The notes: generated by a model from the sequence alone, not told the origin. 64,000 bases of DNA from Streptomyces griseoaurantiacus (GCA_014656015.1 BNBP01000021.1:1-64000), one strand, 5' to 3'; positions 8,826 to 17,781 are shown, numbered from the stretch's first letter. A program made the numbers and translations.

Positions 8826-8935
8826 GGAGGGGAGCGGGGGAAATTCCTCCCGGCGGCACCGATGAGTTCCGCGGCCCGGGGCGGTCCCCACTTCCACGGG
8901 CGCGTTCCGCGCCCTTCGCCCCGAGGAGGACACAC

Positions 8936-9523
8936 ATGGACGCCACCACCGTCGACCTGGGCCCGCAGACGCTGATCCTCGCGCGGCTCGCGGAAGGCAT
9001 CGGGGACGCACAGCTCGACGGCCCCACGCCCTGCCCCGCGTACACGGTGAGCGGGATGCTGGCCCATCTCCTGACGCTGTCCCTCGCCTTCCGCGACGCC
9101 GGGCGCAAGCGGCTCGGCCCGATGACGGACGGCGCCCCGGACCCGGCGGCCGCGGCCCTCCCGCCCGGCTGGCGCGCGGAGTTGCCGAAGGCGCTGGAGG
9201 AACTGGCCGCCGTGTGGCGGGAGCCGGCGGCGTGGGACGGGATGACACGCGCGGGCGGCCTGGACCTGCCGGGCGCGGTCGCCGGGGCGGTCGTGGCGGA
9301 CGAACTCGTCGTCCACGGCTGGGACCTGGCGCGGGCGACGGGGCAGGAGTACGCGCCGGACGAGGCGGCACTGCGGCTGGCGCACGGGCTGCTCGAGGGC
9401 GCGGCCGCGGAGACGGGTGAGGGGCGCGGGATGTTCGGGCCCGTCGTCGCGGTGCCGGAGGGGGCGCCCCTGCTGGACCGGACGGTCGGCCTGAGCGGCC
9501 GCACCCCCGACTGGCGCCCGTAG
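8936..9523 (+). CDS. TIGR03086/maleylpyruvate isomerase-like mycothiol-dependent family protein
   Basis: 195 aa. DinB-like four-helix fold: MLAHLLTLSLAF with the N-terminal metal-binding His, and ADELVVHGWDLARATGQ, the hallmark HxWD metal/mycothiol site shared by maleylpyruvate isomerase N-terminal domains. Members bind a divalent metal and often use mycothiol; the substrate of this subfamily is generally unknown. ATG at 8936 has GAGGAG about 7 nt upstream. Transcribed in the same direction as the preceding gene with a 110-bp gap, so it is probably a separate unit. Confidence 0.8.
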   Translation: MDATTVDLGPQTLILARLAEGIGDAQLDGPTPCPAYTVSGMLAHLLTLSLAFRDAGRKRLGPMTDGAPDPAAAALPPGWRAELPKALEELAAVWREPAAWDGMTRAGGLDLPGAVAGAVVADELVVHGWDLARATGQEYAPDEAALRLAHGLLEGAAAETGEGRGMFGPVVAVPEGAPLLDRTVGLSGRTPDWRP

Positions 9524-9609
9524 CCGCAGGGCCCGTTTTGTCCGCCGTTCAGGTATCGATAGGGCAACGGGCCTCGCGCTCGGCGGGGTGACGCGCGTAG
9601 AAACCTGTC

Positions 9610-10404
9610 ATGAATAAGCCACTCCGCACCACGGCAGTCGCCGCCGCCTGTGCCGTCGCCGCCGCCGCGCTCTACGGTGCCGGTGCCGCCACCGCCGGGC
9701 AGTCCACGGCCAACTCGACCCACGAGCCCTACAACATCGGACTGCTGACCAAGGACATCGACACCTACTACGGCACCGCGCTCGACGCCGAGGGCGTCTA
9801 CCAGGCGTCCTCGGTCAGCCCCTACGCCAAGGACCTCGCCCGCGTCGACGCCGAGGCGAAGCGGTACCTCGACAAGGTGGCCCACCAGGGCAGGCACCAC
9901 CGGGTGAAGCCGGCCGTCGTCTTCGACATCGACGACACGCTGCTGCTCAGCCTCGACTACGAGAAGAAGAACAACTACGGCTACAACAGCGCCACCTGGG
10001 CCGAGTACGTCAACCGGGCCGACCGCCCGGAGGTCTTCGGCAGCCCCGCCCTCGTGCGGTACGCCGAGAAGAAGGGCATCGAGGTGTTCTACAACTCGGG
10101 CCTGAACGAGGCGCAGCGCACCGCCGCCGTCGAGAACCTGAAGAAGGTCGGCGCCGACGTCAACCTCGACGCCGGGCACATGTTCCTGAAGGACGCGGCC
10201 AACCCGCCCGCGTACCTGAGCGGTTGCGCCGCGCCGGGCGCGTGGAAGTGCACCACGGTCGAGTTCAAGTCCGGCACGCGCAAGCACATCGAGTCGCTCG
10301 GGTACGACATCGTCGCCAACTTCGGCGACCAGTACTCCGACCTGGACGGCGGCTACGCCGACAAGAAGTACAAGCTGCCGAACCCGACGTACTTCGTCGG
10401 CTAG
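9610..10404 (+). CDS. Secreted HAD-family acid phosphatase (class B type)
   Basis: 264 aa. N-terminal Sec signal peptide with an Ala-rich core, cleavage probably around residue 30 (AATAG). The HAD nucleophile motif DIDDT is at residues 106-110 (Asp106 nucleophile, Asp108 acid/base). Later motifs are FYNSG (motif II) and NFGDQYSDLDGG (motif IV acidic pair). This is the HAD superfamily subfamily IIIB acid phosphatase layout, which releases phosphate from organic esters outside the cell. It stands alone, followed by a strong terminator. Confidence 0.9.
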   Translation: MNKPLRTTAVAAACAVAAAALYGAGAATAGQSTANSTHEPYNIGLLTKDIDTYYGTALDAEGVYQASSVSPYAKDLARVDAEAKRYLDKVAHQGRHHRVKPAVVFDIDDTLLLSLDYEKKNNYGYNSATWAEYVNRADRPEVFGSPALVRYAEKKGIEVFYNSGLNEAQRTAAVENLKKVGADVNLDAGHMFLKDAANPPAYLSGCAAPGAWKCTTVEFKSGTRKHIESLGYDIVANFGDQYSDLDGGYADKKYKLPNPTYFVG

Positions 10405-10419
10405 GCACGTTGTCCCCGT

Positions 10420-10459
10420 GCGTTCCTCGCGGGCACGCGTCCGCGCCCGCGAGGAACGC
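10420..10459. terminator. Hairpin terminator between convergent genes
   Basis: Perfect 15-bp stem (GCGTTCCTCGCGGGC at 10420-10434, complement at 10445-10459) with a 10-nt loop. It lies between the phosphatase stop and the iclR stop and can serve both strands. Confidence 0.75.
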
Positions 10460-10467
10460 GGAAGCTT

Positions 10468-11241
10468 TCACAGGCGGCGCGTCGCCAGGGTCAGCCGGTC
10501 CCGCGCGTCGAACAGGGCGTCCTGCACGAGCTGTTCGTGCGCCGGCGTCAGCCGCGCGACCGGCACCGAGCAGCTGATCGCGTCCCGGGCGGGCGTGCGG
10601 TAGGGGATCGCCACACCGAAGCAGCGCAGCCCCAGCGTGTTCTCCTCGCGGTCGACGGAGATGCCCCGCTCGCGGATCTGGTGCAGCTCCTCGATGAGCT
10701 TCTCCCGGTCCGTGATCGTGTGCTCGGTCAGCGCCGGCAGCTCCTCCGGGAGGAGCCCCCGCACCTGCTCGTCGGTGTACGTGGACAGCAGCGCCTTGCC
10801 GAGGGAGGTGGAGTGCGCGGGCAGCCGGCGGCCGACCCGGGTGAAGGGGCGCAGGTAGTGCTGCGACTGGCGGGTGGCGAGGTAGACCACGTTGGTGCCG
10901 TCGAGGCGGGCCAGGTGGATGGTCTCCGTGGTGTCGTCCGAGAGCCGGTCCAGGGTGGGGCGGGCCAGCGCCACCACCTCGTCGCCGTCGATGTACGAGG
11001 TGCCGACCAGCAGCGCCCGCACCCCGATGCCGTATCGCGTGCCGGTCGCGTCGGTCTCCACCCAGCCGAGGTCCACCAGGGTGCGCAGCAGCATGTAGAG
11101 GCTGGACTTGGGGTACCCGACCGCTTCCTGCACGGCGGCCAGGGAGTGCATGCCGGGCCGCCCGGCGAAGTACTCGAGCAGCTCCACCGTCCGCACCGCG
11201 GACTTGACCTGCGCCCCGCCGCCCGTCTCGCTCGCCGACAT
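10468..11241 (-). CDS. IclR-family transcriptional regulator
   Basis: 257 aa. N-terminal winged HTH at residues ~12-65 (TVELLEYFAGRPGMHSLAAVQEAVGYPKSSLYMLLRTLV), then the IclR effector-binding GAF-like domain with LGKALLS and GISVDREEN. ATG at 11241 has an AAGGG site; an upstream ATG at 11295 would add 18 residues unlike the family. Divergent from the semialdehyde dehydrogenase gene across 185 bp, which it probably regulates. IclR homologues of this type commonly control sugar-acid catabolism genes. Confidence 0.9.
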   Translation of the reverse strand: MSASETGGGAQVKSAVRTVELLEYFAGRPGMHSLAAVQEAVGYPKSSLYMLLRTLVDLGWVETDATGTRYGIGVRALLVGTSYIDGDEVVALARPTLDRLSDDTTETIHLARLDGTNVVYLATRQSQHYLRPFTRVGRRLPAHSTSLGKALLSTYTDEQVRGLLPEELPALTEHTITDREKLIEELHQIRERGISVDREENTLGLRCFGVAIPYRTPARDAISCSVPVARLTPAHEQLVQDALFDARDRLTLATRRL

Positions 11242-11305
11242 CGCCCTTGACCCCTTCGTTGGACGCGAAATAGTCTCACACAGCATATTCACCATCAGAG
11301 ACGCT

Positions 11306-11321
11306 GTTCAGTATATCGAAC
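11306..11321. promoter_or_regulatory. Candidate IclR operator (palindrome)
   Basis: GTTCAGTATATCGAAC is an interrupted palindrome, GTTC-nn-TATA-nn-GAAC, in the divergent promoter region of the IclR gene and the aldehyde dehydrogenase. Several CTGAAC/CGAAC half-sites follow at 11330-11370. Size and position suit an IclR dimer site. Confidence 0.45.
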
Positions 11322-11426
11322 GGGCTGCACGCACTGAATGTGCTGAACGTACTGAACACGTCGAACGAACGGCAGGCGTTGCCCGCGTCACCCGCGTGGG
11401 GCGCGGATGAAGTGGAGGGACCCGCG

Positions 11427-12956
11427 GTGGCAGCAGCACCAGTCTGGAGTGTCGACCCCCGTACCGGGAAGCAGCGCGAGCAGGTCGCGGTCGAGGCCAC
11501 GGCCCAGGAGGTGGACGCCGCCGTCCGCGCCGCGCACGAGGCGCGCGGCGCCCTGGCCGACCGCGCCGTGCGCGCCGCGTTCCTGCGGACCGCCGCCCAG
11601 CGGCTGGAGGACGCCAAGGACACGCTCATCGAGGTCGCCGACGCGGAGAGCGCGCTCGGACCCGTCCGGCTCACCGGGGAACTCGCCCGCACCTGCTTCC
11701 AGCTCCGGGCCTTCGCCGGCATCGTCGACGAGGGCGCCTTCCTCGACGTGGTGATCAACCACCCCGACGACACCACCGTGCCGCCCACCCCCGACCTGCG
11801 CCGCTACAAGGTGCCGCTCGGCGTCGTCGCCGTCTACTCGGCGTCCAACTTCCCCTTCGCGTTCTCCGTCGCCGGCGGCGACACCGCGAGCGCGCTCGCG
11901 GCCGGCTGCCCCGTCGTGGTCAAGTCCCACCCCAACCACCCGGCGCTGTCCGAGCTGGTCGCCAAGGTGCTGCGCCGGGCCGCCGCAGAGCACGGCGTTC
12001 CCGAGGGCGTGCTCGGTCTGGTCCACGGCTTCGAGGCGGGCGTCGAGCTGGTGAAGCACCCGCTCGTCGCCGCCGCGGGGTTCACCGGCTCGGTACGCGG
12101 CGGGCGGGCCCTCTTCGACGCGGCCGCCGCCCGCCCCGTGCCGATCCCCTTCCACGGCGAACTCGGCTCCCTCAACCCCGTCGTCGTCACCGAGGCGGCG
12201 GCCGAGGAGCGCGCCGAGGCGATCGGCACCGGCCTGGCCGGCTCCATGACGATGGGCGTGGGCCAGTTCTGCACCAAGCCGGGCTTCGTGCTCGCCCCCG
12301 CCGGGGAGGCCGGCGACCGGCTGCTGAAGTCGCTCGTCGACGGCGTCAGCGACACCGACGCCGGGGTGCTGCTCGACCACCGGATGCGGGACCACTTCCT
12401 CGCCGGGATCGAGGAGCGCACACGGCTCGCCGACGTGGAGAGCCCGGTGACGCCGGGCGCGGGCGGCGAGCACACGGTCAGCGCCGGCTTCCTCACCGTC
12501 CCGGCGAGCCGGCTGACCGCCGAGGGCGCGTACGACGTGCTCATCGAGGAGTGCTTCGGCCCGGTGACCGTCGTCGCACGCTACGAGAGCCCCGAAGAGG
12601 TCACCGCGGTGCTGTCCCGCCTCCCGGGCAACCTCACCGCCACACTGCACCTGTCCGAGGCGGAGGGCGCCGGCGAGGGCCGGGGCGCGGAGCTCCTCGC
12701 CGAGCTGACGCCGCTGGCCGGGCGGGTCCTGGTCAACGGGTGGCCGACGGGCGTCGCCGTGGCACCCTCGCAGCACCACGGCGGGCCCTACCCGGCCACG
12801 ACGTCGACGTCCACGTCGGTGGGCGGCACGGCGATCGAGCGGTGGCTGCGGCCGGTGGCGTACCAGGGGGTGCCGGAGGCGCTGCTGCCGGTGGAACTGC
12901 GCGACGCGAACGAGGCGGGGGTGCCGCGGCGGTTCGACGGGCGGCTGGAGCGGTGA
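11427..12956 (+). CDS. Aldehyde dehydrogenase (NADP+), alpha-ketoglutarate semialdehyde dehydrogenase type
   Basis: 509 aa. Motifs of the ALDH fold: YSASNFPFAFSVAGGDTASALAAG in two parts (cofactor and catalytic Asn region), HGELGSLNP (general base Glu) and GQFCTKPG (nucleophile Cys). The family usually acts as 2,5-dioxovalerate dehydrogenase in the non-phosphorylative routes for aldaric acids, pentoses or hydroxyproline, giving 2-oxoglutarate. The GTG at 11427 has GGAGGG 7 nt upstream and is preferred over a further upstream ATG at 11340. Controlled, by inference, by the divergent IclR protein. The matching dehydratase gene is not in this window. Confidence 0.88.
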   Translation: MAAAPVWSVDPRTGKQREQVAVEATAQEVDAAVRAAHEARGALADRAVRAAFLRTAAQRLEDAKDTLIEVADAESALGPVRLTGELARTCFQLRAFAGIVDEGAFLDVVINHPDDTTVPPTPDLRRYKVPLGVVAVYSASNFPFAFSVAGGDTASALAAGCPVVVKSHPNHPALSELVAKVLRRAAAEHGVPEGVLGLVHGFEAGVELVKHPLVAAAGFTGSVRGGRALFDAAAARPVPIPFHGELGSLNPVVVTEAAAEERAEAIGTGLAGSMTMGVGQFCTKPGFVLAPAGEAGDRLLKSLVDGVSDTDAGVLLDHRMRDHFLAGIEERTRLADVESPVTPGAGGEHTVSAGFLTVPASRLTAEGAYDVLIEECFGPVTVVARYESPEEVTAVLSRLPGNLTATLHLSEAEGAGEGRGAELLAELTPLAGRVLVNGWPTGVAVAPSQHHGGPYPATTSTSTSVGGTAIERWLRPVAYQGVPEALLPVELRDANEAGVPRRFDGRLER

Positions 12957-12978
12957 CGCTCCGCTGAGAGCGGGCGGG

Positions 12979-13008
12979 GGGGTGCGGGGCCTTGCGGCCC
13001 CGTGCCCC
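12979..13008 (+). terminator. Rho-independent-like terminator after the aldehyde dehydrogenase
   Basis: A 13-bp G/C stem (two G-U pairs) with a TTGC tetraloop followed by CTTTCCTT. The rest of 12957-13216 is G-rich non-coding sequence with nothing else recognisable. Confidence 0.7.
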
Positions 13009-13216
13009 CTTTCCTTCGTGCGGGGGAGTGGGGAGGGGGGGCGGGTCGTCGGCGGCTGTCGGTCGTGGGTGGCTGGTCGCGCCCACGCGAAGGAGCCGCG
13101 GAATGTCACGGCCCCGCGCCCCTGGATGGGGAATGCCGAGGGACTGTTGAAGGTTCACGTACCGGGTGGGACCGATGGTCCTGCGTTCCTACCGGTACGA
13201 GTGGAGAGAGCCGAGC

Positions 13217-13951
13217 ATGCGTGTCGAGATCTGGAGCGATGTCGCCTGTCCGTGGTGCTACGTGGGCAAGGCCCGCTTCGAGAGGGCGCTCGCCGCGTTC
13301 CCGGAGCGGGAGCGGGTGGAGGTCGTGCACCGCTCCTTCGAGCTGGATCCCGGGCGGGCCAAGGGGGACGTCGAGCCCGTGCTGACCATGCTCAGCCGCA
13401 AGTACGGCATGAGCGAGGAGCAGGCCAGGGCCGGGGAGGACAACCTCGGTGCGCAGGCCGCCGCCGAGGGGCTCGCCTACCGCACCCGCGGCCGTGACAA
13501 CGGCAGCACCTTCGACATGCACCGCCTCCTCCACCTCGCCAAGGAGCACGGCAGGCAGGCCGAACTGCTGCAGATCCTCTACCGGGCCAACTTCGCCGAG
13601 GAACGGTCCGTGTTCTCCGAGTCTGACGAGCGGCTGGTGGAGCTGGCGGTCGAGGCCGGTCTGGACGAGGCGGCCGTACGGGCGGTCCTCGCCGACCCGG
13701 ACGCGTACGCGGAGGCCGTGCGCGCCGACGAGCGCGAGGCGGCCGAGCTCGGCGCGAACGGCGTGCCCTTCTTCGTCCTCGACCGGAAGTACGGCGTCTC
13801 CGGTGCCCAGCCCGCCGAGGTCTTCACCCGCGCCCTCACCCAGGCCTGGGAGGCGCACACCCCCCTGCGACTGCTCGACGGGGGCGGCGACCGCGAGAAC
13901 GCCGCAGACGCCGCCTGTGGCCCGGACGGCTGCGCGGTGCCGCGGGACTAG
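13217..13951 (+). CDS. DsbA-family oxidoreductase (FrnE-like)
   Basis: 244 aa. Starts MRVEIWSDVACPWCYVGK: thioredoxin-fold CPWC redox motif at residues 11-14, then a long helical insertion and the cis-Pro loop GVPFFVLDRKYGVSGAQP near residue 180, as in FrnE/HCCA-isomerase-like cytoplasmic DsbA proteins. No signal peptide, so it acts in the cytoplasm in thiol/disulfide or mycothiol chemistry. A C-terminal CGPDGC adds a second Cys pair, seen in several actinomycete members. ATG at 13217 has GAGAG upstream; ATG at 13166 is in frame but lacks a site. Confidence 0.9.
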   Translation: MRVEIWSDVACPWCYVGKARFERALAAFPERERVEVVHRSFELDPGRAKGDVEPVLTMLSRKYGMSEEQARAGEDNLGAQAAAEGLAYRTRGRDNGSTFDMHRLLHLAKEHGRQAELLQILYRANFAEERSVFSESDERLVELAVEAGLDEAAVRAVLADPDAYAEAVRADEREAAELGANGVPFFVLDRKYGVSGAQPAEVFTRALTQAWEAHTPLRLLDGGGDRENAADAACGPDGCAVPRD

Positions 13952-14064
13952 GACACCGCAGAACCAGGAATCCGCAGGTCAACGGCTTTTCATAAGCGTC
14001 TCTTGGGGGTATCGCGCAGAAACGGGCAATGGACGGGGCGGTCGGCGCGGCGCACAGTTGTTCC

Positions 14065-15141
14065 ATGGAGAGCACCGAGAGCACCGAGATTCCCGAGCAC
14101 TTCACCGCCCTCGTCCGCGCCGAGTTCGCCCCGGCCACCACCTATCTGAACACCGCGAGCACCTCGCTGCCCCCGGCCCGCACGGTCGCCGCCATGCGCA
14201 CCGCCCTGGAGGCGGCGGCCGCCGGCCGGCCCACCGACATGTTCGCGGACGTCGAGGCCGCCCGCGCCTCCTTCGCGCACCTCGTCGGCGTGCCCGCCAC
14301 CCGGGTCGCCACCGGCGCCTCGGTCGCCACGTACACCGGGCTGATCGCCACCTCCCTCCCGGCCGGTGCCGAAGTCCTCACCGCCGAGGGCGACTTCAGC
14401 TCCGTGGTGAACCCCTTCCACGTGCGCCGCGACCTGAAGGTCCGCACGGTGCCCCTGGAGGCGCTCGCCGAGTCGGTGCGCCCCGGCACCGCCCTGGTCG
14501 CGGTCAGCGCCGCCCAGTCCGCCGACGGCCGCGTCGCCGACCTGCCCGCGATCGGCGCCGCCGCCCGCGCCCACGGGGCACGCACCTACATCGACGCCTC
14601 CCAGGCCGCCGGATGGCTCGACCTCGACGCGGGAGCCTACGACTACGTCTCCGCCGTCGGCTTCAAGTGGCTGCTCTGCCCGCGCGGTGTCGCCTTCCTC
14701 GTGGTCCCCGAGGAGCCCTTCGGCCTCGAACCGGTCTTCGCCGGCTGGGTGGCGGGGGAGCGGCCCTGGGACAGCTGCTACGGCCCGGTCGAGGAACTCG
14801 CCCACTCCGCCCGCCGCTTCGACGAGAGCCCCGCCCTCTACTCCTGGACCGGCGCCCGCCGCTCCCTCGCCCTCCTGGAGGAAGTGGGCGTGGACACCGT
14901 ACGGGCGCACGACCTCGCCCTCGCCGAGCGGTTCCGCACCGGCCTGGCCGCCCTCGGGCACGCGCCGGTGCCCGCGCCGGGCTCCCCGATCGTCTCCGTG
15001 CCCGGACTCGGCGCCCGGCAGCCGCAGCTGAGCGAGGCCGGCATCGAGGTCTCCGACCGCGCGGGCAATCTGCGTGCCGCCTTCCACCTCTACAACACCC
15101 CGGCCGACGTCGACCGTCTGCTGAACGCCCTGGAGTCCTGA
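14065..15141 (+). CDS. Class V aminotransferase (NifS/SufS-like PLP enzyme)
   Basis: 358 aa. Class V fold with YLNTASTSLPP at the start, a PLP-Asp in TYIDASQAAGW and the Schiff-base Lys in AVGFKWLLCPRG (near residue 204). It resembles cysteine desulfurase-like aminotransferases but lacks the long Cys-bearing loop in a recognisable form, so desulfurase activity is uncertain. The C-terminal half carries the small domain. No Shine-Dalgarno precedes ATG 14065, so translation may be leaderless. Its substrate cannot be inferred from the neighbours. Confidence 0.82.
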   Translation: MESTESTEIPEHFTALVRAEFAPATTYLNTASTSLPPARTVAAMRTALEAAAAGRPTDMFADVEAARASFAHLVGVPATRVATGASVATYTGLIATSLPAGAEVLTAEGDFSSVVNPFHVRRDLKVRTVPLEALAESVRPGTALVAVSAAQSADGRVADLPAIGAAARAHGARTYIDASQAAGWLDLDAGAYDYVSAVGFKWLLCPRGVAFLVVPEEPFGLEPVFAGWVAGERPWDSCYGPVEELAHSARRFDESPALYSWTGARRSLALLEEVGVDTVRAHDLALAERFRTGLAALGHAPVPAPGSPIVSVPGLGARQPQLSEAGIEVSDRAGNLRAAFHLYNTPADVDRLLNALES

Positions 15142-15244
15142 AGTCCGGCCGTCCCGCCCTGGCTTGATTGATCATTGCGGGACTCCGGCCGCGCACCGAC
15201 ACTGCTGGGGGCCGGACGGCTACGCGGGGAGGACGGGACGCTCG

Positions 15245-16249
15245 GTGAAACGCATCCACTTCACGGCGGAGGACCTGGCGCGGACCCGGGTGGCGGCGAC
15301 CATCGGTGTGGCGGCCGAGACGTTCGACACCGTGAGACTGGCCCAGGACCGCGGCTCCGGCCTCGCCTTCCGCCGCTGGCGGGTGGCGGTGCGCGGCCGG
15401 CTGGACGAACGGGTCGCCCCGGTCGCCGCGTTGACCCCCGCGCGCGGTCCGGTGGTCGACGCGGCGAGCCTCATGGGCGACACGGCCTCCCTCGACGAGG
15501 CGGTGGAGAACCTGATGGCGGCCCCCCGCGCCCTGCTGCGCCTCGAACTGGAGGTGTGCGACCCCCGCTCCCCGCACCGGACCTGGGTCCAGAGCCTGAT
15601 GGACGGGGACCGGGAGCCCCGCCGTCAACTGGCCGCGGCGCTCAGGGTCTGCCACGGCGTCACCGTCGCCCCCTACTGGGGCGGGGTACGTTCCCACCTG
15701 GACGAGGTCCGTGCCGGCTACGTGGCCGCGATGGCCGAGGGCGGGGTCGGAGCGCTGCTCGCCGCGGTCTGCCCCCCGATGGTCCGCTGGCGCCCGCCCG
15801 TCCTGGAGTTCGACCATTCCCGGGAGGCGGACGTCCACCTGAACGGGCGGGGGCTCGTCATCGCTCCGGCGATGTTCTCCACCCAGCAGATCGAGCTCCT
15901 CCAGGCGCCGCTCGACCCCGGACGGGCACCCGTCCTCGCCGTCCCCACCGGCGACGCCCCGCTCGACAGCACGCTCTGGGAGGCCGCCGACGGGTCCGCC
16001 GCCCCCTCGCTCGACGAACTGCTCGGGCGCACCAGGGCCGCGATCCTCGCGGCAGTCGTCACCGGCTGCGGCACGACGGAGCTGGCCCGCCGGCTGCGCG
16101 TGTCCCCGGCGACCGTGAGCCACCACGCGACGGTGCTGCGCGGGGCCCGTCTGATCACCACCCGGCGCGAGGGCAAGGCGGTCCTGCACACGGCCACGTC
16201 CCTGGGCCTCGCCCTGCTGGGGCGCAGCGGGCGGCCCGGCGCCCTCTGA
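15245..16249 (+). CDS. Transcriptional regulator with C-terminal ArsR-like winged helix
   Basis: 334 aa. The first ~250 residues form an Arg/Leu-rich domain of unknown function. The HTH is at the C-terminus (about residues 262-325: AAVVTGCGTTELARRLRVSPATVSHHATVLRGARLITTRREGKAVLHT), an ArsR/HTH_20-like winged helix. This reversed layout is widespread in Streptomyces regulators and their ligands are mostly unknown. GTG at 15245 is chosen as the first start giving the family N-terminus VKRIHFTAEDLARTRVA. A strong terminator follows. Confidence 0.8.
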   Translation: MKRIHFTAEDLARTRVAATIGVAAETFDTVRLAQDRGSGLAFRRWRVAVRGRLDERVAPVAALTPARGPVVDAASLMGDTASLDEAVENLMAAPRALLRLELEVCDPRSPHRTWVQSLMDGDREPRRQLAAALRVCHGVTVAPYWGGVRSHLDEVRAGYVAAMAEGGVGALLAAVCPPMVRWRPPVLEFDHSREADVHLNGRGLVIAPAMFSTQQIELLQAPLDPGRAPVLAVPTGDAPLDSTLWEAADGSAAPSLDELLGRTRAAILAAVVTGCGTTELARRLRVSPATVSHHATVLRGARLITTRREGKAVLHTATSLGLALLGRSGRPGAL

Positions 16250-16278
16250 CCGTCCGGCCGCCCTCCCCGCGGGCACGC

Positions 16279-16330
16279 CCGGGGCCCCTCCCCCTGCGCG
16301 TACACGGGGTACGCGGGGGAGGGGCCCCGG
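16279..16330. terminator. Long bidirectional terminator
   Basis: CCGGGGCCCCTCCCCC at 16279-16294 is exactly complementary to 16315-16330, and the GCGTAC steps extend the stem towards the loop. It separates the convergent HTH regulator and ectD. Confidence 0.85.
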
Positions 16331-16353
16331 AGGCGGTCATCGCGCGGGCGGGC

Positions 16354-17271
16354 TCACTTCACGGGCGTGAAGTCCTGCGCCCCGATGAAGGAGGGCCGGC
16401 GCACCGGCGCCGCGAACGGCTCCACGGCGGCGTTCTCCACGCTGTTGAACACGATGAACACATTGCTGCGCGGGTAGGGCGTGATGTTGTCGCCCGAACC
16501 GTGCATGCAGTTGCAGTCGAACCAGGTCGCGGAACCGGGCTTGCCCGTGAACAGCTTGATACCGTACTCGCTCGCCATCGAGGTCAGCGCCTCGTCGGAG
16601 GGAGTGCCCGCGTCCTGCATCTGCAGCGACTTCTTGTAGTTGTCCTTCGGCGTGGCCCCCGCACACCCGAGGAACGTCTTGTGCGACCCCGGCATGATCA
16701 TGAGGCCGCCGTTGGTCTCGTAGTTCTCGGTCAGCGCGATCGAGACGGAGACGGTCCGCATGTTCGGCAGGCCGTCCTCGGCGTGCCAGGTCTCGAAGTC
16801 CGAGTGCCAGTAGAAGCCACTGGCGCCGAAGCCCGGCTTGACGTTGATCCGCGACTGGTGGACGTACACGTCCGAGCCGAGGATCTGCCGTGCCCGGCCG
16901 ACGACCCGCTCGTCGCGGACCAGGGCGGCGAACACCTCGCTGATCCTGTGCACCTCGAAGACCGAGCGGATCTCCTGCGACTTCGGCTCGACGATCGACC
17001 GCTCGTCGGCCCGGATCGCCGGGTCGGCGACGAGCCGCTCCAGCTCCGCGCGGTAGGTCGCGGCCTCGTCCTGGCTGATGAGCTGGTCGACGGCGAGGAA
17101 GCCGTCGCGGTCGAGGTCGTGCAGTTCGTCCGCCGAGACGGGCCCGGGGGTGTCCGGGGCTCCCCAGACGACCGGGTCCTGCCGGGGCACGGTCACCTCG
17201 GTGGCCCCGCGGGTCGGGTACAGGTCGGTGACGCCGGATCCGGCGGCGGACGTGGTGGTGGGAGCGGTCAT
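16354..17271 (-). CDS. ectD: Ectoine hydroxylase EctD
   Basis: 305 aa Fe(II)/2-oxoglutarate dioxygenase that converts ectoine to 5-hydroxyectoine. The iron ligands are visible as H156-x-D158 (FYWHSDFETWH) and the distal His257 (NCMHGSGDN). The FxWHSDFExWHxEDG signature is specific for EctD. Last gene of ectABCD, 7 bp after ectC. Hydroxyectoine protects against osmotic, heat and desiccation stress in the cytoplasm. Confidence 0.97.
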   Translation of the reverse strand: MTAPTTTSAAGSGVTDLYPTRGATEVTVPRQDPVVWGAPDTPGPVSADELHDLDRDGFLAVDQLISQDEAATYRAELERLVADPAIRADERSIVEPKSQEIRSVFEVHRISEVFAALVRDERVVGRARQILGSDVYVHQSRINVKPGFGASGFYWHSDFETWHAEDGLPNMRTVSVSIALTENYETNGGLMIMPGSHKTFLGCAGATPKDNYKKSLQMQDAGTPSDEALTSMASEYGIKLFTGKPGSATWFDCNCMHGSGDNITPYPRSNVFIVFNSVENAAVEPFAAPVRRPSFIGAQDFTPVK

Positions 17272-17278
17272 GGGGTCC

Positions 17279-17680
17279 TCACACCTCCTCGGTGAGCAGC
17301 GGGTAGACGCCGTTCTCGTCGTGATCCTCCCGTCCGGTCACGGGCGGGTTGAACACGCAGATGCAGTGGAAGTCCTTCTCCTTGACCTTGAGCGTGTGCC
17401 GCTCGTGGCCGTTGAGCAGGTACATGGTGCCCGGGGTGATCGTGTAGGTCTTCCCGGTCTCGCGGTCGGTGAGCTCCGCCTCGCCCTCGGTGCAGACGAC
17501 GGCCTCGATGTGGTTGGCGTACCACATCGACGTCTCCGTGTTCGCGTAGAGGATCGTCTCGTGCACGGAGAAGCCGACCTTCTCCTTGGCGAGGACGATG
17601 CGCTTGCTCTCCCAGGTACCGGACTCGGACTTGATGTGCCGGTCGGTGCCTTCGACTTCCTTGAACGATCGGACGATCAC
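17279..17680 (-). CDS. ectC: L-ectoine synthase EctC
   Basis: 133 aa cupin-fold enzyme that cyclises N-gamma-acetyl-diaminobutyrate to ectoine, within the usual 128-137 aa. Starts at GTG ([15 protein letters not shown]) with GGAGG upstream. Family motifs are [20 protein letters not shown], a metal-binding cupin segment, and [12 protein letters not shown]. It lies between ectB (101-bp gap) and ectD. Confidence 0.97.
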   Translation of the reverse strand: MIVRSFKEVEGTDRHIKSESGTWESKRIVLAKEKVGFSVHETILYANTETSMWYANHIEAVVCTEGEAELTDRETGKTYTITPGTMYLLNGHERHTLKVKEKDFHCICVFNPPVTGREDHDENGVYPLLTEEV

Positions 17681-17781
17681 GGTGGGGTGACGCCTCCTTC
17701 TCGTGGTTCTGGCGGCTTCGGTGGTGCCACCGGGGCGCGCGAGTGTGCGCCCCGGTGGTGTGCGGTGTGCGCGCCGGCGGC

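Noticed and set aside
14065-15141. Annotation as cysteine desulfurase
   Set aside because: The class V fold and Lys are clear, but the active-site Cys loop of SufS/IscS is not convincingly present.
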